DNA of 64,000 nt from contig NZ_MASN01000035.1 in assembly GCF_001861355.1 (NCBI RefSeq), forward strand, positions 462,793-526,792, in the 5' to 3' direction. Of this stretch, positions 63,826-64,000 are shown piece by piece. The translations under genes and the position numbers were made by a program. The notes under the pieces are model-generated. The model did no database searches and was not told where the DNA came from. It saw only the letters and a list, made by a program, of their open reading frames with translations. The first letter of the stretch is position 1. Each line of letters begins with the position of its first letter. This DNA is from Natrialba sp. SSL1 (GTDB lineage: Archaea; Halobacteriota; Halobacteria; Halobacteriales; Natrialbaceae).

Positions 63826-64000
63826 ATGAGCCAGCAAGCAACAGAGCAGGTGAACCAACACTACATCGGCGGCGAGTGGACCGACGGTAGCGGTTCGGAA
63901 ACGTTCGAGAGCGTAAATCCCGCGACGGGCGAGACGCTGGCGGAATTCCAGCGCGGCACCGAAGACGACGTCGACGCTGCGCTGGCTGCAGCGAACGACG
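63826..64000 (+). CDS. Partial aldehyde dehydrogenase, cut by the window edge
   Basis: 58 codons from ATG at 63826: NQHYIGGEWTDGSG..., ESVNPATGETLAEFQRGTED and VDAALAAAND. This is the usual N-terminus of NAD(P)-dependent aldehyde dehydrogenases (INGEW, NPATGE). The active site is beyond the window, so the substrate is unknown. Only the N-terminus can be read. Confidence 0.8.
   Translation, partial: MSQQATEQVNQHYIGGEWTDGSGSETFESVNPATGETLAEFQRGTEDDVDAALAAAND

Overview
The window reads as a stretch of main chromosome from a haloarchaeon, probably of the Natrialba/Haloterrigena/Natronorubrum group. The evidence is high GC, very acidic proteins, archaeal TATA boxes about 25 bases before start codons (many transcripts look leaderless), Tat-type lipoprotein signals, an Orc1/Cdc6 initiator, squalene synthase, and many families I know only from haloarchaea. 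The genus cannot be fixed from sequence alone. No rRNA, tRNA, CRISPR array or complete insertion sequence was seen.

Layout. 1-9.7 kb: a cut-off membrane protein, an NAD-dependent sugar epimerase with an odd Gln-rich tail, dihydroorotase, a Tat lipoprotein, cysteine synthase, a leucine-dehydrogenase-type enzyme, a thioredoxin-like protein and a SHOCT membrane protein. 9.7-17.7 kb (mostly minus strand): a COG1331 protein, a small-multidrug-export-type protein, aconitase, and an overlapping thyA-folA pair. 17.8-25.7 kb: a VapB-type antitoxin broken by a nonsense codon, an exonuclease/helicase pair resembling bacterial MrfB/MrfA, a prolyl oligopeptidase and an HD hydrolase. 25.7-33.7 kb: three copies of an 86-base foldback repeat, purD, a MgtC/DUF4010 membrane protein, a PadR regulator, a probable structured RNA, a flippase-like protein and folD. 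33.9-44 kb: aldo/keto reductase, a fused CtaA-like/CtaB heme O synthase, a DUF3267-type metalloprotease, acyl-CoA dehydrogenase, an NAD(P)-binding protein and squalene synthase. 45-47 kb: an aldolase-fructose bisphosphatase operon behind a TrmB-type operator. 47-53 kb: a Tat-exported serine protease, a MaoC hydratase, a succinate-semialdehyde-type dehydrogenase and a glutamate dehydrogenase. 53.2-56 kb: orc1/cdc6 with what I interpret as a chromosomal replication origin. 56-64 kb: a CitE-like CoA lyase, a second glutamate dehydrogenase, membrane and lipoprotein genes, a RIO-type kinase, a second SHOCT protein and the start of another aldehyde dehydrogenase.

The most interesting parts are: the putative origin (ORB-like repeats around orc1, purine- and pyrimidine-rich arms, and an AT-rich centre with clustered CTAG sites); the 86-base foldback element; a two-part hairpin locus at 30.04-30.15 kb; the MrfAB-like repair pair; the TrmB-type site; and widespread small tandem repeats, both intergenic and in-frame, suggesting active slippage in this genome. 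Carbon and nitrogen genes near the origin (two glutamate dehydrogenases, CoA lyase, MaoC hydratase, semialdehyde dehydrogenase) may work together in glutamate and methylaspartate-type metabolism, but that is inference.
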